Positions 56,178 to 64,000 of a stretch of DNA of 64,000 nucleotides are shown piece after piece. The position numbers and the translations under genes are program-made. The notes under the pieces were generated by a model. The model made no database searches, was not told the origin of the DNA, and saw nothing but the letters and a program-made list of their open reading frames with translations. Location of the stretch: the NCBI RefSeq assembly GCF_900199375.1, contig NZ_LT900217.1:1674001-1738000 (forward strand), read 5' to 3'. Position 1 is the stretch's first letter, and the number at the start of each line of letters is the position of its first letter. Source of the stretch: Gordonibacter urolithinfaciens (GTDB lineage: Bacteria > Actinomycetota > Coriobacteriia > Coriobacteriales > Eggerthellaceae).

Positions 56178-57554
56178 TTATTGGGCCTGGGTGAACACAT
56201 AGTTCGTCATGCCGATGGTGATACGGTCGCCCTCGCGCAGCGGGTGCGTGGCGATCTCCGCGCCGTTGACGAGCGTGCCGTTCGTGGAGCCCAGGTCGGT
56301 GATGGTCCAGACGCCCTGGGGTTCGAAGCGCAGCTCGGCATGGGTGCGGCTGGCGTTGATGTCGTGGACGACGATGTCGTTCTTCGACTCGCGGCCCATG
56401 AGCAGGCGCGCCGAAGCCAGCGAGTAGGTGCGGTTGTTCGTGGTGTCGATGAGGCTGGCGCGCACGGCTGCCTGGTTCGGCACGGGGCTCGCCTGCGCCG
56501 CGCCGCCTGCGAACACCACCGTGTCGGCGGCGACGGGAGCGCCGGCGGGTACGGCTGCGCCGGGCTGGGCAGCGTAGGAGGCGGCGGCGCCTGCCATGCC
56601 AGCTGCGGCGGCCCCCATGGCGGCGCCGGCCGCACCGGAGACGGGCGCACCCTGCGAGCGGCCGTTCTGGCGGTAGTCGTCGAAATCCTGGCTGTCGAAC
56701 GTGTACTCGCCGTAGTCGATGGAGTAGTCGATCTCGTCCTCGGGCACATAGGGCAGCGGCGGCTTGCCGTTCGGGTCGAAGTCGCCGTAGGCATCTTGTG
56801 CGCCGAACTCATCGAAACCGGCGTCGAGGTCCTGGTAAGGCTGGGGCTGCGGGTGGGCGGGCGCCGCTGCAGCGTTGGGGTAGCCTGCGGCATTCGGGGC
56901 GGGATATTCCGGCGCCGGCTGTGCGGCCGGGGCATAGCCCTGCTCGACCGCCCCGGGAAAGCCGGGGTAGGCGGCATCATCGTAGGCGTCAACTGCATAG
57001 GCGGGCGCCGGGGCGCCGTAGCCGCCGGCGGGGGATGCGGGGGCGGGCTGGCCGTAGCCGTAGGGCTGTGCGGGCGCGGCGCCGTAGCCGGGCGCGGGCG
57101 CTGGGGCGCCGTATCCGGCCGGGGCCTGACCGCCGCCGATGCCGTAGCGCTGCATCTCCTCGGCGCGCAGCTGGGCGATGATGGGCGCCGCCACCGGTTC
57201 GGCGATGACGTCGAACTTGCCGTGCTTCAGCCCGTCGTCCACGATGAAACGCACGAGCGGCTGGCCGTCCATGACCAGGCCCTCGTCCGCGGCCTTCGCC
57301 GCCAGATACGTCTCCGTCTCGCCGGCCAACGTGGGGTAGTAGCCGAACAGGCGCTGGTCGTCGTCGGGGTTCACCAGCACCGTGTAGAGCGTGGGGGCGT
57401 ACTGCTTGCCGGCGCCCACCATCTTCTCGCGGCGCATCTGCTTCTCGGCCTTCTTGGCAATCTGCACGGGCGAGATGGGCGCGTTGGCCATGCGGTCGGC
57501 CGCGCCCTCGAACGTGTCCTCCATCTTGCCCTCGAACCTCGAAAGAAAGCCCAT
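56178..57554 (-). CDS. fhaA: FhaA-like protein (DUF3662 plus FHA)
   Basis: A 458-residue cytoplasmic protein from the ATG at 57554 (AAAGGAG upstream). The N-terminal domain (1-125, beginning MGFLSRFEGKMEDTFEG) is the DUF3662 of FhaA. A long Pro/Ala/Gly/Tyr/Gln-rich flexible segment follows (130-370). The C-terminal FHA domain has GRESKND, SRTHAEL and DLGSTNGTLVNG. In mycobacteria FhaA binds kinase-phosphorylated MviN and controls lipid II supply. It is first in the block fhaA-fhaB-pstP-SEDS/PBP-pknB. Confidence 0.93.
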   Translation of the reverse strand: MGFLSRFEGKMEDTFEGAADRMANAPISPVQIAKKAEKQMRREKMVGAGKQYAPTLYTVLVNPDDDQRLFGYYPTLAGETETYLAAKAADEGLVMDGQPLVRFIVDDGLKHGKFDVIAEPVAAPIIAQLRAEEMQRYGIGGGQAPAGYGAPAPAPGYGAAPAQPYGYGQPAPASPAGGYGAPAPAYAVDAYDDAAYPGFPGAVEQGYAPAAQPAPEYPAPNAAGYPNAAAAPAHPQPQPYQDLDAGFDEFGAQDAYGDFDPNGKPPLPYVPEDEIDYSIDYGEYTFDSQDFDDYRQNGRSQGAPVSGAAGAAMGAAAAGMAGAAASYAAQPGAAVPAGAPVAADTVVFAGGAAQASPVPNQAAVRASLIDTTNNRTYSLASARLLMGRESKNDIVVHDINASRTHAELRFEPQGVWTITDLGSTNGTLVNGAEIATHPLREGDRITIGMTNYVFTQAQ

Positions 57555-58092
57555 TGCGTCTCCTTTATAGCACGCGCCCGGCCCGGGAGGGCTGCCTCGC
57601 GGGGGCGGCGCCGAGCGTCGCATCGTGCGCGGGGCGGGCATTGTGTGCGCATCAACGGTTCGCGCCTGCGCGACCCTGGTTGCCGTGTGTCCCTGCATAT
57701 GACTATGCAATGCTCCATCTTGCCATAAACCCGTTGCCTTCTCGGCATCCTTTACGCAATCGTCATTATTCTGAAGAGCAGGAATCTCTCCCGAATCTCT
57801 TTCCGGAATCTTCGATGGAGCCTCTCCTTGAACCTCTCCTGTCCGGGTTTTCGCCAAACTGCTTTGGCAGTGGCTTCCGACCGCGCCGCTTCGCCTTCCA
57901 GATCTTGAGATGCTCGCCAGGACTCGGTGTGCTCGCGCCGGGAGTTTCCTGAAAATCGTGTGCCACGCTACGAAGGGAGGGGCATGTCAAGTGCAGCGTA
58001 CTGCGCAGGATGAGCGGCCGTCGCTACGTGTGGCGGCCAGTGGGTGTGCGAGCATGGCCCGACCGCGCGGTGATCCGGCCGGGCCAAGCGCT
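57555..58092. other. Intergenic region between fhaA and the TetR gene
   Basis: These 538 bases must hold the fhaA promoter, which I cannot place firmly. Around 57779-57840 there is a run of degenerate purine-rich repeats on the minus strand (GGAGAGG, GGAAAGAGATTC, GGGAGAGATTC). A 74-codon minus frame (57990-57766) looks like noise. No gene is supported. Confidence 0.35.
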
Positions 58093-58695
58093 TTACTTGG
58101 CTGCGTCGTCCTCTTCCAGAATGAGGCTCACGGCTTTCTGGATGGTTTCGCGGTCGTAGGGAACTCCCATGAAGCAGGAGTTGATGATGGCGCCTTCCAT
58201 GAAAGCGCAGAGGATCTTCGCGCGCTGCTCGTCCATGAATGGCGCGCACCTTCGCAAAAACGACTCGAAGGCGCTCCTCGTGATGTCTTCGACGTCCGGA
58301 TCCTCGATGGCCGCAGCATAGAGGGCGGCGTCGGCGTGCACCCGCTGCTGGTCCGAGAGATACTCGTTGATGAAGTCGGCAAGCGCCGTCGCGTTCTGGA
58401 TTCCCTGCTCGGTGACGCGGAACGCCTCGTCGTACTCGTGCTCGATCCTGCGGGCGACCTCGGCTAAGCCCTCGCGGCGCAGCTCGTCGATGCTCTTGAA
58501 ATACTGGGTGGTCGAGCCCAAGGGCACGCTGGCCTCTTCCGCCACCCGCCTGTTGGTGATTTTGCTGCTTCCCTCACGTGCTATGAGGTTGGCAGCGGCG
58601 TCGATGATGGCCTGCCGTCGACCGGCAGGGTCTCGCGGCGCGCGCTTCTTCGGCTTCTTCCCGGACCTCTCTGTCTTCGTCGTGTCTTCTTCCAC
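58093..58695 (-). CDS. TetR-family repressor of the adjacent exporter operon
   Basis: A 200-residue regulator from the GTG at 58695, preferred over the TTG two codons earlier because AGGAGG lies 6 bases upstream of GTG. The helix-turn-helix is RRQAIIDAAANLIAREG with ITNRRVAEEASVPLGSTTQYF (shown in part). The helical remainder is a ligand-binding and dimer domain. It is divergent from a lipoprotein and a DHA2 drug exporter, and the intervening region contains two operator-like elements around the exporter promoter, a classic TetR-pump arrangement. Confidence 0.92.
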   Translation of the reverse strand: MEEDTTKTERSGKKPKKRAPRDPAGRRQAIIDAAANLIAREGSSKITNRRVAEEASVPLGSTTQYFKSIDELRREGLAEVARRIEHEYDEAFRVTEQGIQNATALADFINEYLSDQQRVHADAALYAAAIEDPDVEDITRSAFESFLRRCAPFMDEQRAKILCAFMEGAIINSCFMGVPYDRETIQKAVSLILEEDDAAK

Positions 58696-58744
58696 GGGCA
58701 ACCTCCTGTGCCGTCCGCTGTCTTACTGCTGTCTCCGTGATCCT

Positions 58745-58829
58745 ATTCTAGTCGAAATTTTTCTTAATGTACACTTGAACATTAACTTTCCAGCTGCTAT
58801 GCTTTGTAGTGTACATAAGTACATTAACT
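58745..58829. promoter_or_regulatory. Divergent promoters with two TetR operator-like elements
   Basis: Plus strand: TTGAAC (58775-58780), 17 bases, TATGCT (58798-58803). One element (58766-58783, AATGT...ACATT) covers the -35 box. The other (TGTACATAAGTACA, 58810-58823) lies right after the -10 box. ACATTAACT is repeated exactly 42 bp apart (58779 and 58821), four helical turns. Minus strand: TAGAAT at 58750-58745 is the probable -10 of the TetR gene. Confidence 0.72.
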
Positions 58830-58863
58830 AAGTTCCAAGGGTTTTCGAAGGGAGAAGAGGTCG

Positions 58864-59511
58864 ATGAACATGAAGAGGATAGGCACCCTGGCAGCCGCTT
58901 TCGCCTTGACCGCGTTTGCCGCCTGCGCGCTCGCCGGCTGCGGAGCGAGTCTGGACCGCGAAGTGACCGTGCAGGACATAACGTTCAAGGTCCCGAAAAC
59001 GTGGCTGGAAAGCCCGGGCGGCAACGGCTCGAGCGGAGCGGTCGTGTTCACGGAGGACAACGAGGACTTGGATGAGGACGAGACGGGCAACAGCCTGACT
59101 ATCAGCTACGAGAAGCTTGGTGCGCCGACGGCCGCCGTTGTCGAGGAACAGGTCGGGGCCGCCGAGCAAGAGGGCGAGGTCATCGAGGAAGAGGGTGCCA
59201 AGCCGGCTGAGAAGGCCGAAAGCGCCAAGCCCGTTGCCCGCACGGCAGCCGAGGCCATCGCGGCCAAGCAGGCCGATCTGGAGAAGAAGTATGGAATTAC
59301 CGCGTGGAGCATCGACAAGGAGAAGTCCAAGGTGATCGACGGTGCCCAGGTTACGGTGTACGAGTACAGCTTCGTCAAGGACATTGAGGGTCAGAAGCGT
59401 AAGTACGAGAGCAAGACGGCCTATGTCGTCACTACCGACACGCTCTACGAGATCGCGGTCGTGGGCGACAAGGCGGACATCAACGGCGTCGTGGACAGCA
59501 TCGAGCTGTAA
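58864..59511 (+). CDS. Lipoprotein of the TetR-controlled exporter operon
   Basis: A 215-residue secreted lipoprotein. The signal peptide ends in the lipobox ALAGC (Cys near residue 27). The mature part begins with a DUF-like strand pattern (VQDITFKVPKTWLES), contains an acidic/Ala-rich middle region (about 95-140), and ends in a beta-rich section (YVVTTDTLYEIAVVGDKAD). It has GAAGGGAGAAGAGG upstream and lies 57 bp before the exporter gene. It could bind substrate outside the membrane for the exporter; this is inference from position. Confidence 0.82.
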   Translation: MNMKRIGTLAAAFALTAFAACALAGCGASLDREVTVQDITFKVPKTWLESPGGNGSSGAVVFTEDNEDLDEDETGNSLTISYEKLGAPTAAVVEEQVGAAEQEGEVIEEEGAKPAEKAESAKPVARTAAEAIAAKQADLEKKYGITAWSIDKEKSKVIDGAQVTVYEYSFVKDIEGQKRKYESKTAYVVTTDTLYEIAVVGDKADINGVVDSIEL

Positions 59512-59568
59512 GCGTCGAGAAGGAGAGCAACGTATCTGAGAGAACACCGGTAGGAAGGTACACCCATT

Positions 59569-61863
59569 ATGGATGATTCTATTGTTATCAAGCCGCAAAC
59601 GCTCTCGAAGGGCCGTTTGTGGACAGCTCTCATCGCGATATTGTTGGGACAGTTCGTGGTCGCCATCGACCTCACCGTTCTCAACATCGCGCTGCCCGAG
59701 CTCACTCGGGACCTCAGTCCCTCGTCAGACCAGCTTCTCTGGGTGGTCGACGTCTACTCGCTCGTCTTGGCGGGCTTCCTCGTTGCCACCAGCTCGCTTT
59801 CGGATAGGTTCGGCAGGAAGAAGATGCTCCTCGCGGGCTTCCTGATATTCGGCATCGGCTCGGTGCTGGTCATATTCATAAACGACGCAAGCCAGCTCAT
59901 TGCCATCCGGGCCTTCTTGGGTATCGGCGGTGCGATGATCATGCCCATCACCATATCCATGATCCGAAGCATCTTCACGGATTCGAAGGAGCGCGCGATA
60001 GCTGTGGCCGCCTGGTCGGCCATCAGCGCCATCGGCATGGCGGCCGGCCCGCTCATCGGCGGCTTTCTGCTGGAGCACTTCAATTGGCACTCGGCGTTCC
60101 TTGTGAACGTGCCCATCGTGGGCGTCGCCTTCCTGCTCGGCATGTTCGCCATGCCGGAAGTGAAGCTCAAGAACCCCGGGCGCTTCGACGTTCTGGGATC
60201 GGTGCTTGCCCTCGCCGGCATGGTAGCGCTTCTGTGGGGCATCAAGCACCTTGCGGCCGAACTCGCGTTCGACGTTCCCGGCGCGGCGGCAACCCTCGGC
60301 GGCCTGGCGCTCATGGCCCTGTTCGTCTTCCGATGCCTGAAATCGCCGCATCCCATCGTCGATCTTTCCCTGTTCCGCAGCCGGACGTTCTCGGCCGGCG
60401 TCATCGCCACCATGGCGTGCACGTTCGCCCTGGCCGTGCTCTTGTACATGCTGGCCCAGTGGCTGCAGCTGGTCAACGGCGACGGCACGCTCGAATCGGG
60501 CATCCACCTCATTCCCATGTCGGTGGCCACGCTGATCTCGAGCTTGGGCGCGGCCGCCCTTGCCATGCGCTATCAGGCGCGGCACGTGGTGGCGGCCGGC
60601 CTGGGGCTCGCTTCGGTGGCCATGCTCATGATGTTCTTCTTCCAGGATGACCTCTCCCTCACCGTCGTCATCGTGTCCACCTGCCTGGTGGGGCTGGGAA
60701 CCGGCGCCCTGGCAATCGGCGCATCGCTCATCATGGCCGAGACGCCCGTCGAGAAGGCGTCGAGTGCGGGCAGCCTCCAGGAGATATCCTACGACCTGGG
60801 CAACGTGCTGGGTGTGGCCATCCTGGGAAGCCTCGCCTCCATCATCTACCGCTCGGAGCTCGGCACCGGTGCCCTGCGCGCCATGGGCCTGGACGGGCAG
60901 CTGATCAACGCCGCGAAGCAGTCGTTCGCGGCGACCACCGAGATCGGCAACATGCTCGGACTGCCCGAGCTGATCCAACGAGGTGCGGACGCGTTCAACC
61001 AGTCCCTGGTCGTGACGTGCCTCGCGGGCGGCGTTATCATCCTGGTGGCGGCTGTTCTCGTGTGGAGGCTCATCCCTAAGGGGTTGAAGATCACCGAGGA
61101 AAGCGATGCGGAAGTCCCATCGGACGATCGCTCGCTGCCCGCATCGGGCGAAGGCCCGTCGGTTGACGGCGGCGATGTCGGTGCCGCCCAGCCTGAGCCT
61201 GCCGGGAACGCATCCGCCGCGAACCTGGACGACGTGAAGATGCTGCCCGGGGCCTTCCCCGTGCCTGTCGCGACCCTGTCCCGCGAGGGAGGCGCCCTGG
61301 CGCAGTCTGCGGCGATTGCCAAGATCATTGAGGATGCGGGGATAGGCGTGGTGAACGTGCCTCTCGACATCGCCACCTTGGATCGGATGGGGGAGATGTG
61401 CAACGACCTGGGGATCGACGTGACCACGGCGTTCATCGTGCTCGCCAAGAAGGCGGTGGAGGAAGGCCGGCTCCCGCTCGGCCTGCCCGCCGACGCGGGG
61501 TGCGGCGCCGAGGATCTGGCTCGCATCGAACGCAACGTGGAGGCCCTCGACGAGGGACGCGGGGTAATGCACGAGTCGGACGACCGGATGAGGACGTGGG
61601 CCCCCGAGGCATGGGCGGACTACCGCTCGTGGAAGAGCCAGGACGAGGATGTCCACCGCTTGGTCAAGACGCTCGTCACGAGCATCGAGTCCGACGGAGC
61701 GGGTGCGGGGATCGGCGATCCCCGGCCGCTGAAGGCAGGCGAGACGTCGCTCTGGACACGCCGCATAGCCGACGACCACCTGCTGGTGTACCGCATGGAC
61801 GGCGACGACCTGCAGATCGTCGCGTGCAGAAGCCACGCCAACACCCCGGTGCAGCCGTCGTAG
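59569..61863 (+). CDS. DHA2-type MFS exporter fused to DinJ/RelB-like antitoxin and YoeB-like toxin domains
   Basis: One continuous 764-codon frame. Residues 15-505 are a 14-helix EmrB/QacA-type drug:H+ antiporter (AIDLTVLNIALPEL; SDRFGRKKMLLAG; GPLIGGFL). A disordered acidic linker (506-560) follows. Residues 594-670 match DinJ/RelB antitoxins: VPLDIATLDRMGEMCNDLG, then IDVTTAFIVLAKKAVEEGRL, then NVEALDEGRGVMHE. Residues 677-757 match YoeB: WAPEAWADYRSW, PRPLKAG, LWTRRIADDHLLVY, IVACRSHA. Of the E. coli YoeB catalytic residues E46, R65, H83 and Y84, only His (H756) remains; the others are R719, L738 and A757. The tail would be cytoplasmic. Controlled by TetR. Confidence 0.85.
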   Translation: MDDSIVIKPQTLSKGRLWTALIAILLGQFVVAIDLTVLNIALPELTRDLSPSSDQLLWVVDVYSLVLAGFLVATSSLSDRFGRKKMLLAGFLIFGIGSVLVIFINDASQLIAIRAFLGIGGAMIMPITISMIRSIFTDSKERAIAVAAWSAISAIGMAAGPLIGGFLLEHFNWHSAFLVNVPIVGVAFLLGMFAMPEVKLKNPGRFDVLGSVLALAGMVALLWGIKHLAAELAFDVPGAAATLGGLALMALFVFRCLKSPHPIVDLSLFRSRTFSAGVIATMACTFALAVLLYMLAQWLQLVNGDGTLESGIHLIPMSVATLISSLGAAALAMRYQARHVVAAGLGLASVAMLMMFFFQDDLSLTVVIVSTCLVGLGTGALAIGASLIMAETPVEKASSAGSLQEISYDLGNVLGVAILGSLASIIYRSELGTGALRAMGLDGQLINAAKQSFAATTEIGNMLGLPELIQRGADAFNQSLVVTCLAGGVIILVAAVLVWRLIPKGLKITEESDAEVPSDDRSLPASGEGPSVDGGDVGAAQPEPAGNASAANLDDVKMLPGAFPVPVATLSREGGALAQSAAIAKIIEDAGIGVVNVPLDIATLDRMGEMCNDLGIDVTTAFIVLAKKAVEEGRLPLGLPADAGCGAEDLARIERNVEALDEGRGVMHESDDRMRTWAPEAWADYRSWKSQDEDVHRLVKTLVTSIESDGAGAGIGDPRPLKAGETSLWTRRIADDHLLVYRMDGDDLQIVACRSHANTPVQPS

Positions 61864-61896
61864 GAGCCTTCCCTCCCTCCTCTTCGGCTTGAGCAA

Positions 61897-61924
61897 GGCG
61901 GCCCTCCTATTCGGGAGGGCCGCC
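61897..61924. terminator. Bidirectional terminator between exporter and EamA genes
   Basis: GGCGGCCCTCC (61897-61907) pairs with GGAGGGCCGCC (61914-61924), loop TATTCG. Outer AGCAA and TTGCT also pair around a one-base bulge. It serves both converging genes. Confidence 0.85.
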
Positions 61925-61945
61925 ATTGCTTTGTAGGACACCCGG

Positions 61946-62977
61946 CTAATCGGACAGAGGGTTCGAATCGTCCGGTAAGAGCCGCTCGGTTGCCGGTGCA
62001 GCCTGCGCTTCGAGCTGCGTTTTGTCCGATTCCGCCTGTGACCCTACTTGCGCATTTGTCCTCGCGTCCGCCTTCCGCGCGGCACGCTGCGGCAGGTACT
62101 CGCTCACCACGATGCCGGCGAAGATGAGGGCGAAGCCGGCGAACAGCGGTGCCGAGAGCAGCTCGCCTAGGAACAGCACCGAGAACAGCACGCCGAACAC
62201 CGACTCCGTGGCCAGGAACAGCGAGGCGGGCGCCGGGTCCACGTGGGCCACCGCCACGTTCTGCAGCAGCAGCGCGACGCAGGAGGCGAATACGGCCAGG
62301 TAGGCCAGACTCGTCCACGTGTCGGCGCCGAGCGCTGCGAAGTTCGGCATCGGCTCGAGCGCCAGTCCGGCCGCGAGGCCCAGCAGGCCCGCCACCAAGA
62401 ACTGGATAACGGTAAGCAGCGTCATATCGCACCCGGGCGCGAACTTCGCCGTGTACACCACATGGAAGCTCAAAAATAGGGCGGACAGCAGCGTGATCAG
62501 GTCGCCGAAACGCAACGAGAACCCGGCCGCGCCCGCGAACGACACGCATCCCACGCCCGCCACGCACACCACGGCGGCAGCGAGGTTGAAGCGCGTGGGC
62601 CGCGGCCCGTGCAGCGCCCAGCCGAGGAACGGGATGATCACGCAGTACAGCGACGTGAGGAACGAGCTGTTCGACGCCGTGGTGTCGGTGAGCCCGGTGG
62701 AGTTGCTCCAGTAGGCCAGGAACACCATCACGCCCAGCACGGAGCCCTTGCACAGGTGCTCGGCGTCGATGCGCTTCCTGAAGCGGGGCAGCATGACCAC
62801 GCCCAGGATGATGCCCGCGGCCGTGAAGCGCACGCCCACGATCCAAGCGGGCGGGAACGCATCCACCGTCGACTTGATGACGACGGTTCCCAGCCCCCAG
62901 ATGGCGGCAGCCACCAGCAAGAACGCCTTGTACGTCCAGAGCGGCAGCGAAGCGGGTGTTTTCAGGATGCGGGCCAT
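61946..62977 (-). CDS. EamA-family (DMT) transporter, paralogue of the 26740 gene
   Basis: A 343-residue, ten-helix drug/metabolite transporter. The first repeat begins LLVAAAIWGLGTVVIKSTVD and the second contains ASLFLATESVFGVLFSVLF. The C-terminal 45 residues are polar (Gln/Glu/Ala-rich). The ATG at 62977 has no ribosome site, and TATGAT lies 9 bases upstream, so the message is nearly leaderless, like its paralogue. Substrate unknown. Confidence 0.88.
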   Translation of the reverse strand: MARILKTPASLPLWTYKAFLLVAAAIWGLGTVVIKSTVDAFPPAWIVGVRFTAAGIILGVVMLPRFRKRIDAEHLCKGSVLGVMVFLAYWSNSTGLTDTTASNSSFLTSLYCVIIPFLGWALHGPRPTRFNLAAAVVCVAGVGCVSFAGAAGFSLRFGDLITLLSALFLSFHVVYTAKFAPGCDMTLLTVIQFLVAGLLGLAAGLALEPMPNFAALGADTWTSLAYLAVFASCVALLLQNVAVAHVDPAPASLFLATESVFGVLFSVLFLGELLSAPLFAGFALIFAGIVVSEYLPQRAARKADARTNAQVGSQAESDKTQLEAQAAPATERLLPDDSNPLSD

Positions 62978-62986
62978 GGTCGCTGC

Positions 62987-62992
62987 ATCATA
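62987..62992 (-). promoter_or_regulatory. -10 box (TATGAT) immediately upstream of the EamA start
   Basis: On the minus strand TATGAT ends 9 bases before the ATG at 62977, leaving a 5' leader of only about two bases. Confidence 0.5.
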
Positions 62993-63113
62993 CCACGGCT
63001 GTTCCGACAGGGCGGCGTCCAGGTTTCAGCTTGCTGTTGAAAGAGGGCATCAGAAGCCTTGCCCGAACGGCGCATGCTACGATGGGGCGGTTACCATGAC
63101 GAGGAGGCGAAAC

Positions 63114-64000
63114 ATGCCCACGTTCCGCGAGGTGCTGCGTGCGGCCGAGATCACCATCAAAGACAACACGTCCGGTCGCCGCATGCATGAGATAGAGAAG
63201 ATACTCCGCGCCCATCACGCGTTCTCCGGCCTGACGCCCGAGAAGGCCACGGCCATTCTCGAGGATCTGGGACCCACATTCGTGAAGATGGGGCAGATCG
63301 CTTCGAATCGCAGCGATGTCATTCCCAAAGCCTATGCCGATGCGTTCAAGCAGCTGCGCGCCAACGTGGCGCCCGTGCCGTTCGAGGTGATCGTGCAGAC
63401 GATCGAGGAATCGCTCGGGCACCCATGGCGCGAGACGTTCGCCGACATCGAGGAGAAGCCCCTGGGCTCGGCCTCGGTAGCGCAGGTGCACCGTGCCCGG
63501 CTGGCGCAAGGGCCGGGCGACCCGGTGGCGGCGGGCGCACAAGAGGAGCGGCCCACGACGAACGCGGCAGGAGGCGGCGCCGTAACGGCGCAGGGGCCGG
63601 TGGTGGCCGTGAAGGTGCGCCGCCCGAACGTGGTGGAGCAGATGGCCGAGGACATCACGCTCATCCGGCACGTGCTGGCGCTGGCCGACCTCACGCACAT
63701 GACCGACGGCATCATGCTCACGCTGGGCGATTTGGTGGACGAGCTGGCGCGCACGACGGCCGAGGAGCTGGATTTCACCGTGGAGCTGGGAAACCTGGAG
63801 CGCTTCGGCGCCGAGCTGGCGAGCCAACCCCATGTGGAGAGCCCCCGCCCGTACCCTGAGTTCAGCACCGATGAGGTGCTGGTCATGGAGTACGTGGAGG
63901 GCGCGCACATCAACGACCTGCCCGCGCTGCGCGCCCAGGGCGACGACCCGGCCGCACTCGGGCGCCGGCTGGCGGAGAGCTACGTGACGCAGGTCATCGA
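63114..64000 (+). CDS. UbiB/AarF (ABC1) family atypical kinase, N-terminal part
   Basis: About 295 codons are visible from the ATG at 63114 (GAGGAGG 6 bases upstream; an in-frame ATG at 63096 lacks this). The frame runs off the window. The ABC1 family signature FVKMGQIASNRSDVIP carries the KxGQ motif, followed by the Ala-rich loop GSASVAQVHRA, the lysine in VVAVKVRRP, and EELDFTVELGNLERF. UbiB-type kinases support isoprenoid-quinone or lipid metabolism at the membrane; this organism type would use menaquinones. An insertion of about 25 Gly/Ala/Pro residues lies between VHRARLAQ and VVAVKV. TACGAT at 63078-63083 may be the -10 box. Confidence 0.9.
   Translation, partial: MPTFREVLRAAEITIKDNTSGRRMHEIEKILRAHHAFSGLTPEKATAILEDLGPTFVKMGQIASNRSDVIPKAYADAFKQLRANVAPVPFEVIVQTIEESLGHPWRETFADIEEKPLGSASVAQVHRARLAQGPGDPVAAGAQEERPTTNAAGGGAVTAQGPVVAVKVRRPNVVEQMAEDITLIRHVLALADLTHMTDGIMLTLGDLVDELARTTAEELDFTVELGNLERFGAELASQPHVESPRPYPEFSTDEVLVMEYVEGAHINDLPALRAQGDDPAALGRRLAESYVTQVI

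Noticed and set aside
57766-57990. 74-codon minus-strand frame
   Set aside because: Arg/Gly/Ser-rich translation, no ribosome site, no recognisable pattern.
61100-61863. Separate toxin and antitoxin genes downstream of the exporter
   Set aside because: No stop separates them from the exporter frame, and no ribosome-binding site precedes possible internal starts (for example the ATG at residue 558). Internal initiation cannot be excluded, but the fusion is the direct reading.

Overview
The window looks like high-GC actinobacterial DNA from an anaerobic gut Eggerthellaceae (Gordonibacter/Eggerthella-like; genus is inference). The signs are an HspR-ClpB pair, an FhaA-FhaB-PstP-SEDS/PBP-PknB block in the order known from mycobacteria, two different molybdopterin oxidoreductase operons with dedicated redox partners, CoA-activase-type ATPases, and several genes whose -10 box sits directly upstream of the start codon (likely leaderless mRNAs). 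Two perfect 16-bp parS sites and the FHA/PknB block both suggest an origin-proximal position.

Layout. 1-4.4 kb: hspR end, clpB, a zinc-ribbon protein and a kinase-like protein whose stop codon lies inside a parS palindrome. 4.5-11.7 kb: a small membrane peptide, trkH, a secreted OB-like protein, rsgA, queT, a glycosyltransferase and a TSUP exporter. 11.8-19.4 kb: a LytS-type sensor kinase, a LysR regulator, and an MFS / cytoplasmic molybdoenzyme / two-cluster ferredoxin operon resembling soluble catechol dehydroxylase loci. 19.5-26.6 kb: a CoA-activase/HgdB-like pair, a frameshifted MFS gene and rarD. 26.7-33.6 kb: EamA exporter, aroK, tRNA-binding protein, MATE-MarR operon under a perfect 30-bp AT-rich palindrome, and a glycine-riboswitch-controlled amino-acid symporter that is frameshifted. 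33.6-41.2 kb: a MarR gene divergent from a Tat-exported molybdoenzyme operon (catalytic, Fe-S and membrane subunits, TorD-like chaperone, NapG-like and NapH-like proteins), followed by the second parS. 41.6-47.1 kb: a MacAB-like ABC exporter divergent from its probable two-component system. 47.1-57.6 kb: tRNA-Arg, NlpC/P60 hydrolase, a LemA-like protein, and the fhaA-fhaB-pstP-[SEDS+PBP fusion]-pknB envelope-growth block. 58-64 kb: TetR, a lipoprotein, and an MFS exporter carrying a complete toxin-antitoxin-like tail; then a second EamA exporter and a truncated UbiB/AarF kinase.

The most unusual item is the 764-residue protein at 59569-61863. A 14-helix DHA2-type drug exporter continues in frame into a DinJ/RelB-like ribbon-helix-helix antitoxin and then a YoeB-like toxin domain in which three of the four catalytic residues known for YoeB are replaced. 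It is paired with a TetR gene and two operator-like sequences flanking a clear promoter. Other highlights are the natural SEDS-PBP fusion, the parS sites, two disrupted transporters, and two separate molybdoenzyme systems.
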